DNA of 16,644 nt from RGIG3009 sp964470515 (lineage in GTDB: Bacteria > Bacillota > Clostridia > Oscillospirales > Acutalibacteraceae), in contig CAYYDD010000036.1 in assembly GCA_964470515.1 (NCBI GenBank), forward strand, positions 1 to 16,644, in the 5' to 3' direction. Both the position numbers and the translations under genes were made by a program. The notes beneath the pieces are model-generated. The model was not told the DNA's origin and searched no databases. It was given only the letters and a program-made list of their open reading frames with translations. Of the stretch, positions 1-6,107 are shown one piece after another (the first letter of the stretch is position 1; every line of letters begins with the position of its first letter).

Positions 1-20
1 CCGTAGGCGAATATAACTGA

Positions 21-44
21 GGCACCTTCCTTACGAAGTGTGCC
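21..44. repeat. Small hairpin at the window edge
   Basis: GGCAC (21-25) pairs with GTGCC (40-44), and inside it CTTC (26-29) can pair with GAAG (35-38). Its loop sequence closely resembles the loop of the stronger nrdR terminator at 75-110: both contain CTTNCTTAYGAAGTGT. It may be a second terminator, possibly for a convergent gene outside the window, but a clean T-tract does not follow directly on either strand. Confidence 0.35.
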
Positions 45-70
45 ATATGCGGGGGGTATTTTTATTAAAT

Positions 71-110
71 AAAACCGGAGAGACAGCTTGCTTATGAAGT
101 GTCTCTCCGG
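71..110 (-). terminator. Rho-independent terminator of nrdR
   Basis: An 11-bp perfect stem, CCGGAGAGACA (75-85) with TGTCTCTCCGG (100-110), encloses a 14-nt loop. Read on the minus strand it begins about 12 nt after the nrdR stop codon and is followed by TTTTATTT, the U-rich tail of an intrinsic terminator. Confidence 0.85.
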
Positions 111-121
111 CTGCGTTTTCG

Positions 122-574
122 TTATTTATCCAGTAATTTGCTGATCTCGTCGTGGAACGAGCTGATATCCTTGAACTGGCGGTACACCGACGCGAAGCGC
201 ACGTAGGCGATCTCGTCGATCACGCGGAGTTTTTCCATTGCGTATTCGCCGATCCGGGTGGCGGGTATCTCACGCTCCAGCGAGTTCTGGAGTTGGGCTT
301 CGATCTCGTCCACCGCGCGTTCGAGCACCTCCAGCGGCACCGGACGCTTCTGGCACGCGCGGAGCATACCGTTGAACAGCTTCTGACGGTCGAACAACTC
401 GCGGGAGGCATCCTTCTTGACCACCACGATGGGCAGGCTTTCCACGATCTCGTACGTGGTGAAGCGGCGGGTACATTCCAGACATTCCCGCCGACGGCGG
501 ATCCGCGTGCCCTCGTCGGTGGGGCGAGAGTCGATGACCTTGCTTTCGGGTTGGCCGCAGAACGGACATTTCAT
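122..574 (-). CDS. nrdR: NrdR, transcriptional repressor of ribonucleotide reductase genes
   Basis: NrdR senses ATP/dATP through an ATP-cone domain and represses nrd operons by binding NrdR boxes. The 150-residue product has the usual family length. An N-terminal zinc ribbon is visible: MKCPFCG with C3 and C6, then C31 and C34 in the ECLEC segment, and an Arg-rich strand (RIRRRR) between them that contacts DNA in the family. The ATP-cone follows from about residue 46 to 136, starting at the IVVVKKD segment. The start is ATG at 574-572, because AGGAG lies 8 nt upstream and the protein then begins exactly at the family MKCPFCG; an upstream in-frame ATG at 598 would add eight unneeded residues. 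The gene is monocistronic in the window, with its own promoter (615-644) and terminator (71-110). No nrd genes lie nearby. Confidence 0.97.
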   Translation of the reverse strand: MKCPFCGQPESKVIDSRPTDEGTRIRRRRECLECTRRFTTYEIVESLPIVVVKKDASRELFDRQKLFNGMLRACQKRPVPLEVLERAVDEIEAQLQNSLEREIPATRIGEYAMEKLRVIDEIAYVRFASVYRQFKDISSFHDEISKLLDK

Positions 575-614
575 AGGATCAGCTCCTTCGTGTGTCACCT
601 GTGGTTACCGGAAT

Positions 615-644
615 ATTTTACCACAATACTACGGTAAAGTGCAA
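615..644 (-). promoter_or_regulatory. nrdR promoter with a possible operator
   Basis: On the minus strand, TTGCAC (639-644) and TAAAAT (615-620) are separated by 18 nt, giving a plausible sigma-A promoter about 40 nt before the nrdR start. A 6-bp inverted repeat, TTTACC (617-622) with GGTAAA (633-638), spaced 10 nt, falls between the two hexamers. It could be an operator for autoregulation, but it does not clearly match the NrdR box. Confidence 0.55.
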
Positions 645-719
645 GGCTTTTTTGTAAACAAATTGTGAAGACGGGCTTGTACGGGTGATGGTGGGCGACG
701 TCGGTCGTCGGGTAGGGGC

Positions 720-748
720 TTGATAAAATCGGGGGTTGGGTGTATACT
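720..748 (+). promoter_or_regulatory. Promoter of the radical SAM gene
   Basis: TTGATA (720-725) and TATACT (743-748) are separated by exactly 17 nt, and TG lies just before the -10 region. The expected start point near 755 leaves a leader of only about 13 nt, just enough for the GAGG ribosome binding site at 756-759. Confidence 0.75.
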
Positions 749-767
749 GGGTGACGAGGTGTTTTGA

Positions 768-1679
768 ATGTTTACGTGTTCGCTGTGCCCGCACGAGTGC
801 CGCGCTGTTCGTGACGAAACGGGCGGGGCGGGTCGCTGCGCGTTGCCGTCGGTGGCGCTTGCGGCGCGGGCGGCGTTGCATTTCGGCGAGGAGCCGTGCA
901 TCAGTGGGGAGCGTGGGTCGGGGACGGTGTTTTTCGGCGGATGCACGCTGTCCTGTGCGTTTTGCCAGAACCGCGCCATCAGTCGCCACCCGTCGGGGGC
1001 GGCGGTGACCGCCGAACGGCTGGCGGATATCTTCCGCGAGCTGGTCGCGGCGGGGGCGCACAACGTCAATTTAGTCAGCCCCACGCCGTACGTGCCGGTT
1101 ATCCGCGAGGCACTCGCTTTGTACCGTCCGACGGTGCCTGTGGTGTACAATTCCTCCGGCTGGGAGCGCGTGGAAACGCTGCGCTCGCTCGCGGGGCTGA
1201 TCGACGTATATCTGCCCGACTTCAAGTACGCGTCGGACGAGCTGGGGCAGGCGTTGTCGGGGGCTAAGGGGTATCCCGCCGCGGCGGAGGCCGCAATCAC
1301 TGAGATGGTACGCCAGACCGGACCGGTGGTGCTGGGCGGCGACGGGCTGATACGGCGCGGCACCGTCGTGCGGCATCTCGTGCTCCCGGGGCACACCAAC
1401 GATTCGGTGCGGTGTCTGGATACGCTTGCCCGTCTCCTGCCGCAGGGCGTGTACGTCAGCCTGATGTTCCAATACACGCCGATGGACGAGGTGACGGGGC
1501 ATCCCGAGCTGTCGCGGCGGCTGACCGCGCGGGAACGTGACAAGGTATGGCGGCATATGCTGTCCTTGGGATTGACCGACGGGTACGTGCAGAGCCGTGA
1601 GGCCGCCGGTGAGGCGATGATCCCCGCGTTCGATCTGACGGGCATACGCCCGACGGAGCAGATCTCAGACGACCTCTGA
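768..1679 (+). CDS. PflX-like radical SAM protein (COG1313 type)
   Basis: A radical S-adenosylmethionine enzyme related to the pyruvate formate-lyase activating enzymes; the substrate of the PflX group is not established. The 303-residue protein has the CxxxCxxC cluster motif (C59, C63, C66, in GGCTLSCAFCQN), which binds the 4Fe-4S cluster that cleaves SAM. A second Cys set, C4, C7, C11 and C24 (CxxCxxxC...GRC), is the N-terminal signature of the PflX branch rather than of PflA itself. The LPDFKY and HLVLPGH segments are typical of the same branch. The ATG at 768 has GAGG 8 nt upstream. No glycyl-radical enzyme gene lies beside it, so it is not placed as a dedicated PFL activase. It appears to be a single-gene unit, since alr has its own promoter. 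Confidence 0.88.
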   Translation: MFTCSLCPHECRAVRDETGGAGRCALPSVALAARAALHFGEEPCISGERGSGTVFFGGCTLSCAFCQNRAISRHPSGAAVTAERLADIFRELVAAGAHNVNLVSPTPYVPVIREALALYRPTVPVVYNSSGWERVETLRSLAGLIDVYLPDFKYASDELGQALSGAKGYPAAAEAAITEMVRQTGPVVLGGDGLIRRGTVVRHLVLPGHTNDSVRCLDTLARLLPQGVYVSLMFQYTPMDEVTGHPELSRRLTARERDKVWRHMLSLGLTDGYVQSREAAGEAMIPAFDLTGIRPTEQISDDL

Positions 1680-1767
1680 TATCCGTTCCGGTGGATCGTG
1701 CAGGCTTGTACCTTGGATCGGCGGAAGGGTATCTTTTGCCAATACTTGTCTTTTTTTCTCTTTTTTC

Positions 1768-1796
1768 TTGATTAACAAGGACGGATGCGTTATACT
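1768..1796 (+). promoter_or_regulatory. Promoter of the alr-araC unit
   Basis: TTGATT (1768-1773) and TATACT (1791-1796) are 17 nt apart. A pyrimidine-rich, mostly T stretch at 1748-1767 lies directly upstream and may act as an UP-like element or as the tail of a weak terminator. The predicted start near 1803 rules out alr starts upstream of it. Confidence 0.8.
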
Positions 1797-1824
1797 ATTT
1801 GATAATGATAGGGGAGTGAGATCG

Positions 1825-2931
1825 GTGCTGAAACGGACGTGGGCGGCGGTATCGACCGACGCGGTCAAAGAGAATTACCGTGCGGTGCGCGGCGTCGTGG
1901 GCGCCGATCGGCTGGTGATGGCCGCCGTCAAGGCCGACGGCTACGGTCACGGCGCGGTGCCGGTGGCGCGGGCATTGGCTGACGCGGGTGTGGATCGGTT
2001 TGCCGTATCCAATCTGTGCGAGGCGGTCGAGTTGCGCGAGGCGGGGCTGACTCAGCCGATTCTCATTCTGGGCTACACGCCGCCCGAGGAGGCGTCGGCA
2101 CTGTCGCGGCTGCACGTTACGCAGGCGGTGACGGACGGTGCGTACGCCGCCGCGCTGGAAGCGGAGACGGAGCGCGCGGGCGTGACGGTGCAGGTACATA
2201 TGAAATTGGATACGGGTATGTCCCGTTTAGGCTTTGTGTATCACGATGAGGCGGCGGATATCGACGCGCTCGCCGCCGCGTGCAGGCTGCCGCATCTGGA
2301 CACGGAGGGAGTATTCACCCACTTTGCCGCGGCGGACAGTGCGGACGAGACGTTTGTGCGCCGCCAGTTTGCGTTATTTCAGGACGCGCTGCGCCGTCTT
2401 GGTGAGCGCGGGATTGTATTTGCCGTGCGGCACTGTTGCAACAGCGCGGCGACGCTGCGGTTCCCGGAGATGCATCTGGATATGGTGCGACCGGGCATCG
2501 TGCTGTACGGGGTTGCACCGGATGGGGCCATGGCGCTGCCGGTATCGCTGAAGCCGGCGATGACGCTGAAAACCGTGGTGGCGCAGGTCAAGACGGTGCC
2601 GACGGGCACACCCGTCAGCTACGGGTGTACGGCGGTGACTCAGCGCGAGACGGTGCTGGCGACGGTGCCGATCGGGTATGCGGACGGACTGCCGCGGGTG
2701 TGCTCCGACCGTGCGGTGATGCTGGTGCACGGGCAGCGTGCGCGGATCGTCGGGCGGGTGTGTATGGATCAATGTTTGCTGGACGTGACCGGGATCGCGG
2801 TGCAGCCGGGGGACGAGGTGACGGTGTTCGGCACCGAGCTATCGGTTGACGAGCTGGCCGCAACCGCCGATACCATTTCCTATGAGATCCTTTGCCGCGT
2901 GGGGCAGCGTGTGCCGCGCGTGTATGAATGA
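1825..2931 (+). CDS. alr: Alanine racemase
   Basis: A PLP-dependent enzyme interconverting L- and D-alanine, supplying D-Ala for peptidoglycan in the cytoplasm. The 368-residue product has normal length. The PLP lysine is K36 in AVKADGYGHG, the N-terminal TIM-barrel hallmark. The second catalytic base is Y266 in PVSYGCT, in the C-terminal beta domain. R222 in MVRPGIVLYG is the arginine near the PLP ring nitrogen. The start is taken as GTG at 1825: AGGGGAG (1810-1816) lies 8 nt before it and the protein then begins MLKRTWA, as in the family. An in-frame GTG at 1816 has no ribosome binding site, and longer versions would begin upstream of the transcription start. The araC-type gene follows after 18 nt, so they are probably cotranscribed. 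Confidence 0.95.
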   Translation: MLKRTWAAVSTDAVKENYRAVRGVVGADRLVMAAVKADGYGHGAVPVARALADAGVDRFAVSNLCEAVELREAGLTQPILILGYTPPEEASALSRLHVTQAVTDGAYAAALEAETERAGVTVQVHMKLDTGMSRLGFVYHDEAADIDALAAACRLPHLDTEGVFTHFAAADSADETFVRRQFALFQDALRRLGERGIVFAVRHCCNSAATLRFPEMHLDMVRPGIVLYGVAPDGAMALPVSLKPAMTLKTVVAQVKTVPTGTPVSYGCTAVTQRETVLATVPIGYADGLPRVCSDRAVMLVHGQRARIVGRVCMDQCLLDVTGIAVQPGDEVTVFGTELSVDELAATADTISYEILCRVGQRVPRVYE

Positions 2932-2949
2932 TAACGAGGAGGATGTGTG

Positions 2950-3834
2950 ATGGCCGACTACGTTCCTACCGTACTGAAGCGGGAGATCATCGTGGACGCT
3001 GTGGTGACGGTGCACTACCTGGAGCACGCGAAAAACTACGAGTTCAAGGGCGAGACGCACGATTTTTGGCAGCTTGTGTACGTGGACAAGGGTCAGCTGC
3101 ACGAGGTCGCGGAGAACGTGACCCACGAGCTGTTGCAGGGGCAGATGATCTTCCACAAGCCCAACGAATGCCATAGCCTGATGGCCAACGGCACCGTCGC
3201 ACCGAACGTGGTCATCGTGTCGTTTGTGTCGCATTCGCCGGCGATGGCGTTCTTTGAGAACAAGATCACGTATGCCACACAGCAGCAACGCAAGCTGTTG
3301 TCCCGCATCATCAACGAGGCGCGGCAGGCGTTCTCCTGCCCGTTGGGCGATCCGCTGGTGTCCCGGCTGACGTGTGACGACGACGCGCCGTTCGGCTCGC
3401 AGCAGATGGTGAGTCTGGTGCTGGAGCAACTGCTCATTGATATCGTGCGCAGCGCCCAGCCGATTCGGGAGCGACCGCGTGTGGCGTCCAGCGTCAAGCA
3501 ACGGGCGGATAACGAGATGACCGAGCGCGTCATTCGGTATATGGAGGAGCATCTGTGCGAGAATTTGTCATTCTCCTCCGTTTGCGTGTTCTGCGCACAG
3601 AGCGCCACCAACCTCAAAACCGTGTTCAAGTCGGTCACGGGGATGGGCGTGATGGAATATTATCGTTACCTCAAGATCGAACGCGCGAAGCAACTGTTGC
3701 GTGAGGGCAGCGGCAACGTTACCCAGATCGCGGACAGGCTCGGGTATACCTCCGTGCATTATTTCTCGCGCCATTTCAAGCACGCGACCGGGATGACCCC
3801 GCGTGAGTACACGCAGTCCGTGCAGGCGGACTGA
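2950..3834 (+). CDS. AraC-family transcriptional regulator with cupin sensor domain
   Basis: A 294-residue regulator. The N-terminal part (about 10-110, with HDFWQLVYVDKGQ and IFHKPNECHSL) has the pattern of the AraC-type cupin ligand-binding domain. The C-terminal part (about 189-290) contains the paired helix-turn-helix of the AraC family, including QIADRLGYTSVHYFSRHFKHATGMTPREY. The ATG at 2950 has GAGGAGG 7 nt upstream; a GTG at 2947 is possible but too close. It lies 18 nt after alr and shares its promoter, and a strong terminator follows 15 nt after its stop. Its ligand and targets are not visible here. The cupin type often senses sugars or other small metabolites, which is family knowledge only. 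Confidence 0.92.
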   Translation: MADYVPTVLKREIIVDAVVTVHYLEHAKNYEFKGETHDFWQLVYVDKGQLHEVAENVTHELLQGQMIFHKPNECHSLMANGTVAPNVVIVSFVSHSPAMAFFENKITYATQQQRKLLSRIINEARQAFSCPLGDPLVSRLTCDDDAPFGSQQMVSLVLEQLLIDIVRSAQPIRERPRVASSVKQRADNEMTERVIRYMEEHLCENLSFSSVCVFCAQSATNLKTVFKSVTGMGVMEYYRYLKIERAKQLLREGSGNVTQIADRLGYTSVHYFSRHFKHATGMTPREYTQSVQAD

Positions 3835-3848
3835 GCGGATGACAGATA

Positions 3849-3883
3849 CGCCCCGACGTCCATAGGGACGTCGGGGCGTTTTT
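3849..3883 (+). terminator. Rho-independent terminator after the araC-type gene
   Basis: A 13-bp perfect stem, CGCCCCGACGTCC (3849-3861) with its complement (3866-3878), has a 4-nt loop and is followed by TTTTT (3879-3883). It marks the end of the clearly host-type gene block. Confidence 0.95.
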
Positions 3884-3918
3884 CAGACGGTGACGCAGTG
3901 AAGAGTGAAAAGGCGACG

Positions 3919-3982
3919 ATCCCCTCGGTCACGTTGCGCGTGACAGCTCCCTTTGCTGCAAGGGGAGCCTTGTAGGGGGGAT
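3919..3982. repeat. Cloverleaf-like palindromic repeat
   Basis: An outer stem, ATCCCC (3919-3924) with GGGGAT (3977-3982), encloses two hairpins: GTCACG/CGTGAC (3928-3933 and 3939-3944) and GCTCCC/GGGAGC (3946-3951 and 3963-3968). From memory, this three-arm layout, with a GTCACG-like arm beside a GCTCCC arm, matches short interspersed repeats common in gut Clostridia genomes. It overlaps the first base of the stop codon of the HAD gene and lies in the gap between the host terminator and that gene. It could also help end the minus-strand transcript, but no T-tract follows. Confidence 0.65.
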
Positions 3983-4659
3983 TATACTATTCTGCACAGC
4001 TCGGGGAGCGTGGTGACCGTATAATCGGGGCGGCAAGCGGGCGGGAGCGTGACACCGCGCGTATTGACGAGGCAGGTGCGCAGGCCGACTGCCGCGCCGC
4101 CGAGGATATCCGCCTCCGGCGAGTCGCCGATCATCATCACCTCGTCGCACGGGGGATTGCCCAGCGCGTGCAGGCAGCGATCGAAAAAGAGCGGGGCGGG
4201 CTTATCCGCGCCAAGGCCGCCCGACGTGAAAATATGCGCAAAATACGGCGCGAGTCCCGCCGCTTTCAGGCGTTGCTCCTGTTGCTCCTGTGGGGCGTTG
4301 CTCGCCGTGCACAGCGTGTAGCGCGTGCTGAGCTCCGAAAGCGTGTCCGCGGCGCCCGGCTCGGGAATGGCGCTGTGCGTTAAATGATACCGAAACCGCG
4401 TCTCGACGGCGAAACCGTCCCCCGCGATGCCGAGCGCCGCGAGCACCTGTGTCCAGCGGACGGCGTACAGCTCCTCGCGGGTGAGGCGACCTGCCGCCAC
4501 GTCGTTCCATAACGCGTTGTTGATGCGGTGGTACACCGCGAAATCCGCCTGCGTGAAGGTTATTCCCTTTTCGGCGAGCGCCGTCGCGATGACCGGCTCG
4601 ACCGCGTCGCGGAAATTCAGCAGGGTATCGTCAATATCGAACAGTAAAAACCGAAGCAT
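3982..4659 (-). CDS. HAD-superfamily hydrolase, YjjG-like nucleotidase
   Basis: A 225-residue HAD hydrolase of subfamily IA. Motif I is FDIDDTL with the nucleophile D8 and acid/base D10; motif II is the TASN segment (118-121); K153 in ADKPAP is motif III; motif IV is GDSPEAD with D179 and D184. A helical cap lies at about residues 16-90. The pattern resembles YjjG-type pyrimidine 5'-nucleotidases that hydrolyse noncanonical nucleotides, but other phosphomonoesters are possible. The ATG at 4659 has GGAG upstream, inside the last codons of the repressor gene; the gap between the repressor stop and this start is 4 nt. That tight coupling implies expression from the repressor promoter, so it may be a prophage cargo gene expressed in the lysogen, or a host gene captured beside it. 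Confidence 0.88.
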   Translation of the reverse strand: MLRFLLFDIDDTLLNFRDAVEPVIATALAEKGITFTQADFAVYHRINNALWNDVAAGRLTREELYAVRWTQVLAALGIAGDGFAVETRFRYHLTHSAIPEPGAADTLSELSTRYTLCTASNAPQEQQEQRLKAAGLAPYFAHIFTSGGLGADKPAPLFFDRCLHALGNPPCDEVMMIGDSPEADILGGAAVGLRTCLVNTRGVTLPPACRPDYTVTTLPELCRIV

Positions 4660-4663
4660 ACGC

Positions 4664-5518
4664 CTATCTCCGACGGATGCGTCGCTGCTCGACCACGATG
4701 CCGCCGATGGTGACCGGCAGGGACAGCACCTCCTGTCGCGTGAAGCTGCGTATCGGGTACGCGGGGTTGAGGGGGCGCAGCTGGATGCCGTCGTCCATCA
4801 CGGCGATGCGCTTGAGCGTCGCGTCCGAGCCGCCGATGTAGGCGACCACGTCGTCCCCCGTTTCGGCGGTGGCCTGCGCGCGCAGCACCACGTAATCGCC
4901 GTCGCGGTATTCGGGGAACATACTGTCCCCGGTCACGAGCAGACCGAAATAATCGTAGCCGGTGTCGTCGAGGCGGCTGTCCAGCTCGATCTCGTCCACA
5001 ATATCGGTCACCGCCTCCAGCGGGATGCCCGCAGGCACACGGCCGAGCACCGGGATACGGCGCACGGTGGGGGTGATCCGGGAGAGGACGGGGCGGACGT
5101 TGCTCGCCTCGGTGGGGATCGACTCGCCCAGCAGTACGGCACGCGGGACGCGGAAGTACGCGGCGAAGCGATCCAGCTCGTCATCCGTCGGGGTGGCCTG
5201 ACCGCGACGCAACAGCAGCATACGGCCGTGCGGCAGCGGCAGCTCGCGCTCGACGCGCTCGGGGGTACGCCCCCACGCGGCGCACAGACGCTCCACGGCG
5301 GCGGGGAAGCCGTCGGCGGCGGGAGCGTCGTCCAGTATCGCGCTTTTGGAGATGCCGAAATGCGCCGCCATCCGTGCGACGGCGCTCAGGCGCGGCTCCT
5401 TCAGCCCCAGCTCCCACGTGGAGACCGCCTTGTCGGATACCCCCGCAATGGCCCCCAGCTCCCGCTGGGTCAGCCCGTGCTGCTCGCGCAAGCGTTTGAT
5501 ATTATCCGCGATCGACAT
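4664..5518 (-). CDS. Phage-type CI/LexA-like repressor (XRE HTH plus S24 self-cleaving domain)
   Basis: A 284-residue repressor. Residues 4-64 form an XRE helix-turn-helix (IKRLREQHGLTQRELG). The middle part (about 66-135) has a second HTH-like stretch and may be a linker or dimer element. The C-terminal S24 domain (about 145-280) has the catalytic serine S199 in GDSM and lysine K236 in TLKRI. The expected Ala-Gly cleavage site is A163-G164 in RVPAGIP. This arrangement predicts RecA-stimulated self-cleavage and prophage induction after DNA damage. The start is ATG at 5518, with GGAG 7 nt upstream; the reading frame stays open to 5746, but that extension would run through the promoters and operators. 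Identical operators in its own promoter and in the opposite early promoter support a lysogeny-repressor role with autoregulation. The HAD gene follows after 4 nt. Confidence 0.93.
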   Translation of the reverse strand: MSIADNIKRLREQHGLTQRELGAIAGVSDKAVSTWELGLKEPRLSAVARMAAHFGISKSAILDDAPAADGFPAAVERLCAAWGRTPERVERELPLPHGRMLLLRRGQATPTDDELDRFAAYFRVPRAVLLGESIPTEASNVRPVLSRITPTVRRIPVLGRVPAGIPLEAVTDIVDEIELDSRLDDTGYDYFGLLVTGDSMFPEYRDGDYVVLRAQATAETGDDVVAYIGGSDATLKRIAVMDDGIQLRPLNPAYPIRSFTRQEVLSLPVTIGGIVVEQRRIRRR

Positions 5519-5542
5519 AGTATCACTCCGTTCAGAGGTGTC

Positions 5543-5566
5543 GGAGCCGATGCCCACCGTGGCTCC
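5543..5566 (-). other. Hairpin in the repressor mRNA leader
   Basis: GGAGCC and GGCTCC (5543-5548 and 5561-5566) form a 6-bp stem with a 12-nt loop close to the expected 5' end of the repressor transcript. It could affect stability or translation; no function can be shown from sequence. Confidence 0.35.
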
Positions 5567-5573
5567 TACCGTT

Positions 5574-5602
5574 ATTGTACACTGTAGGTAGAAAAAAGGC
5601 AA
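5574..5602 (-). promoter_or_regulatory. Repressor promoter (PRM-like)
   Basis: On the minus strand, TTGCCT (5597-5602) and TACAAT (5574-5579) are 17 nt apart. The predicted start is near 5567, leaving about 50 nt of leader. Operator O3 (5577-5592) covers the spacer and part of the -10 region. Confidence 0.75.
5577..5592 (-). promoter_or_regulatory. Repressor operator O3 (weaker copy)
   Basis: On the minus strand it reads TCTACCTACAGTGTAC, matching O1 and O2 in TCTACC and in AGTG/AGTA at the same spacing, with a less regular right half. It lies inside the repressor promoter spacer, as expected for autoregulation. Confidence 0.6.
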
Positions 5603-5610
5603 GTTTTTTC
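5591..5610. repeat. A/T-tract dyad between divergent promoters
   Basis: GAAAAAA (5591-5597) and TTTTTTC (5604-5610) form a 7-bp inverted repeat between the two -35 regions. A-tracts bend DNA, so it may help the repressor bring O3 and O1 together or serve as an UP-like element for both promoters. Confidence 0.4.
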
Positions 5611-5619
5611 TTCTTCTAC

Positions 5620-5648
5620 TTGACATTCTACCGAAAGTGGAGTATAAT
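5620..5648 (+). promoter_or_regulatory. Early lytic promoter (PR-like), perfect consensus
   Basis: TTGACA (5620-5625) and TATAAT (5643-5648) are separated by exactly 17 nt, a full match to the sigma-A consensus. The spacer is filled by operator O1. It drives the early phage genes from 5739. Confidence 0.92.
5627..5642 (+). promoter_or_regulatory. Repressor operator O1
   Basis: TCTACCGAAAGTGGAG fills the spacer between the -35 and -10 of the early promoter. The half-sites TCTAC and GTGGA flank a 5-nt centre. A repressor dimer here would block RNA polymerase directly. Confidence 0.8.
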
Positions 5649-5664
5649 AGAGGTAACCTGAGGG

Positions 5665-5704
5665 GCACCGTGGGTGCGTGTCGTCGGGTATATTTTTTGC
5701 ACCC
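5665..5704 (+). other. Alternative stem pair in the early leader
   Basis: GCACC (5665-5669) can pair with GGTGC (5673-5677), or GGGTGC (5672-5677) can pair instead with GCACCC (5699-5704). The two folds exclude each other, and a run of six T lies at 5693-5698. This may be chance or a leader switch. Confidence 0.3.
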
Positions 5705-5708
5705 GTTG

Positions 5709-5724
5709 TCTACCAAAAGTAGAG
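5709..5724 (+). promoter_or_regulatory. Repressor operator O2
   Basis: TCTACCAAAAGTAGAG is the most symmetric copy, with perfect TCTAC/GTAGA half-sites around a 5-nt centre. It ends at the ribosome binding site of the first early gene, so repressor bound here could act as a downstream roadblock. Confidence 0.8.
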
Positions 5725-5738
5725 AAAGGAGAGGGAGA

Positions 5739-6107
5739 ATGGGCAATCGGATATTGAAGGAGTCGGTGTGTACGAGTCCGAATATTGAGCGGCTGAGCTG
5801 GTTTGAGGAGGTGTGTTTTTATCGGTTGATTTTGCAGTGCGACGATTACGGGCGGTTTGACGCGCGGCCGACGCTGCTGCGGGCGCGGTTGTTTCCGCTG
5901 AAGACGGAGGTCACCTGTGAGGACGTGGAGGCGGCGATGGACGCGCTGGAGGCGGTGGGGCTGATCGAGCGGTACACGGTGGACGGGCTGCCGTATTTAC
6001 AGCTACCGACGTGGTGGGATCATCAAAAGGTGCGTACACCGCGCGCCAGATATCCACAGCCTGTTGACGGTGGAAACGGTGGAAAGTATGTGGAAAGATG
6101 TGAATAA
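5739..6107 (+). CDS. Phage replisome-organiser-like protein, C-terminus probably frameshifted
   Basis: The 122-residue product resembles the N-terminal winged-helix part of phage replisome organisers found as the first early gene in clostridial prophages: MGNRILKESVCTSPNIERLS, then WFEEVCFYRLI, CDDYGRFDARP, LRARLFPLK and the GLIERY...LPYLQLPTWWDHQ wing, ending at RARYPQP. Such proteins load the host or phage helicase at the origin. The ATG at 5739 has AAAGGAGAGG upstream, and O2 lies just before it. The ORF stops at 6107 after a divergent tail. However, the +1 frame stays open from before 6049 to a stop at 6208-6210, and ends with SNPIRIQSEFEYEY, which looks like the usual C-terminal tail of the family. 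A one-base indel between about 6060 and 6106 would restore a product of about 157 residues. It may be a mutation, a sequencing error, or programmed frameshifting. Confidence 0.72.
   Translation: MGNRILKESVCTSPNIERLSWFEEVCFYRLILQCDDYGRFDARPTLLRARLFPLKTEVTCEDVEAAMDALEAVGLIERYTVDGLPYLQLPTWWDHQKVRTPRARYPQPVDGGNGGKYVERCE

Noticed and set aside
629..1645. Long minus-strand open frame (338 codons) opposite the radical SAM gene
   Set aside because: The plus-strand frame carries clear PflX motifs; the minus frame is Ser/Arg/Pro-rich and lacks motifs.
1768..1824. Upstream start for alanine racemase
   Set aside because: It begins at the -35 hexamer of the alr promoter, before the transcription start, and adds residues not seen in the family.
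3919..3982. tRNA-like cloverleaf
   Set aside because: It has only three stems, no anticodon arm and no T-loop consensus; it fits a palindromic repeat better.
4427..5587. Long plus-strand open frame (386 codons) opposite the repressor and HAD genes
   Set aside because: The minus-strand frames encode S24 and HAD catalytic motifs; the plus frame is compositionally a shadow.
5519..5746. N-terminal extension of the repressor reaching 5746
   Set aside because: It would be encoded across both promoters and all operators; the ATG at 5518 has a good ribosome binding site and begins directly at the HTH domain.
6069..6096. CRISPR-like short repeats
   Set aside because: The GGTGGAAA copies are 8 bp and 1-5 nt apart, too short and close for repeats and spacers; iterons fit better.
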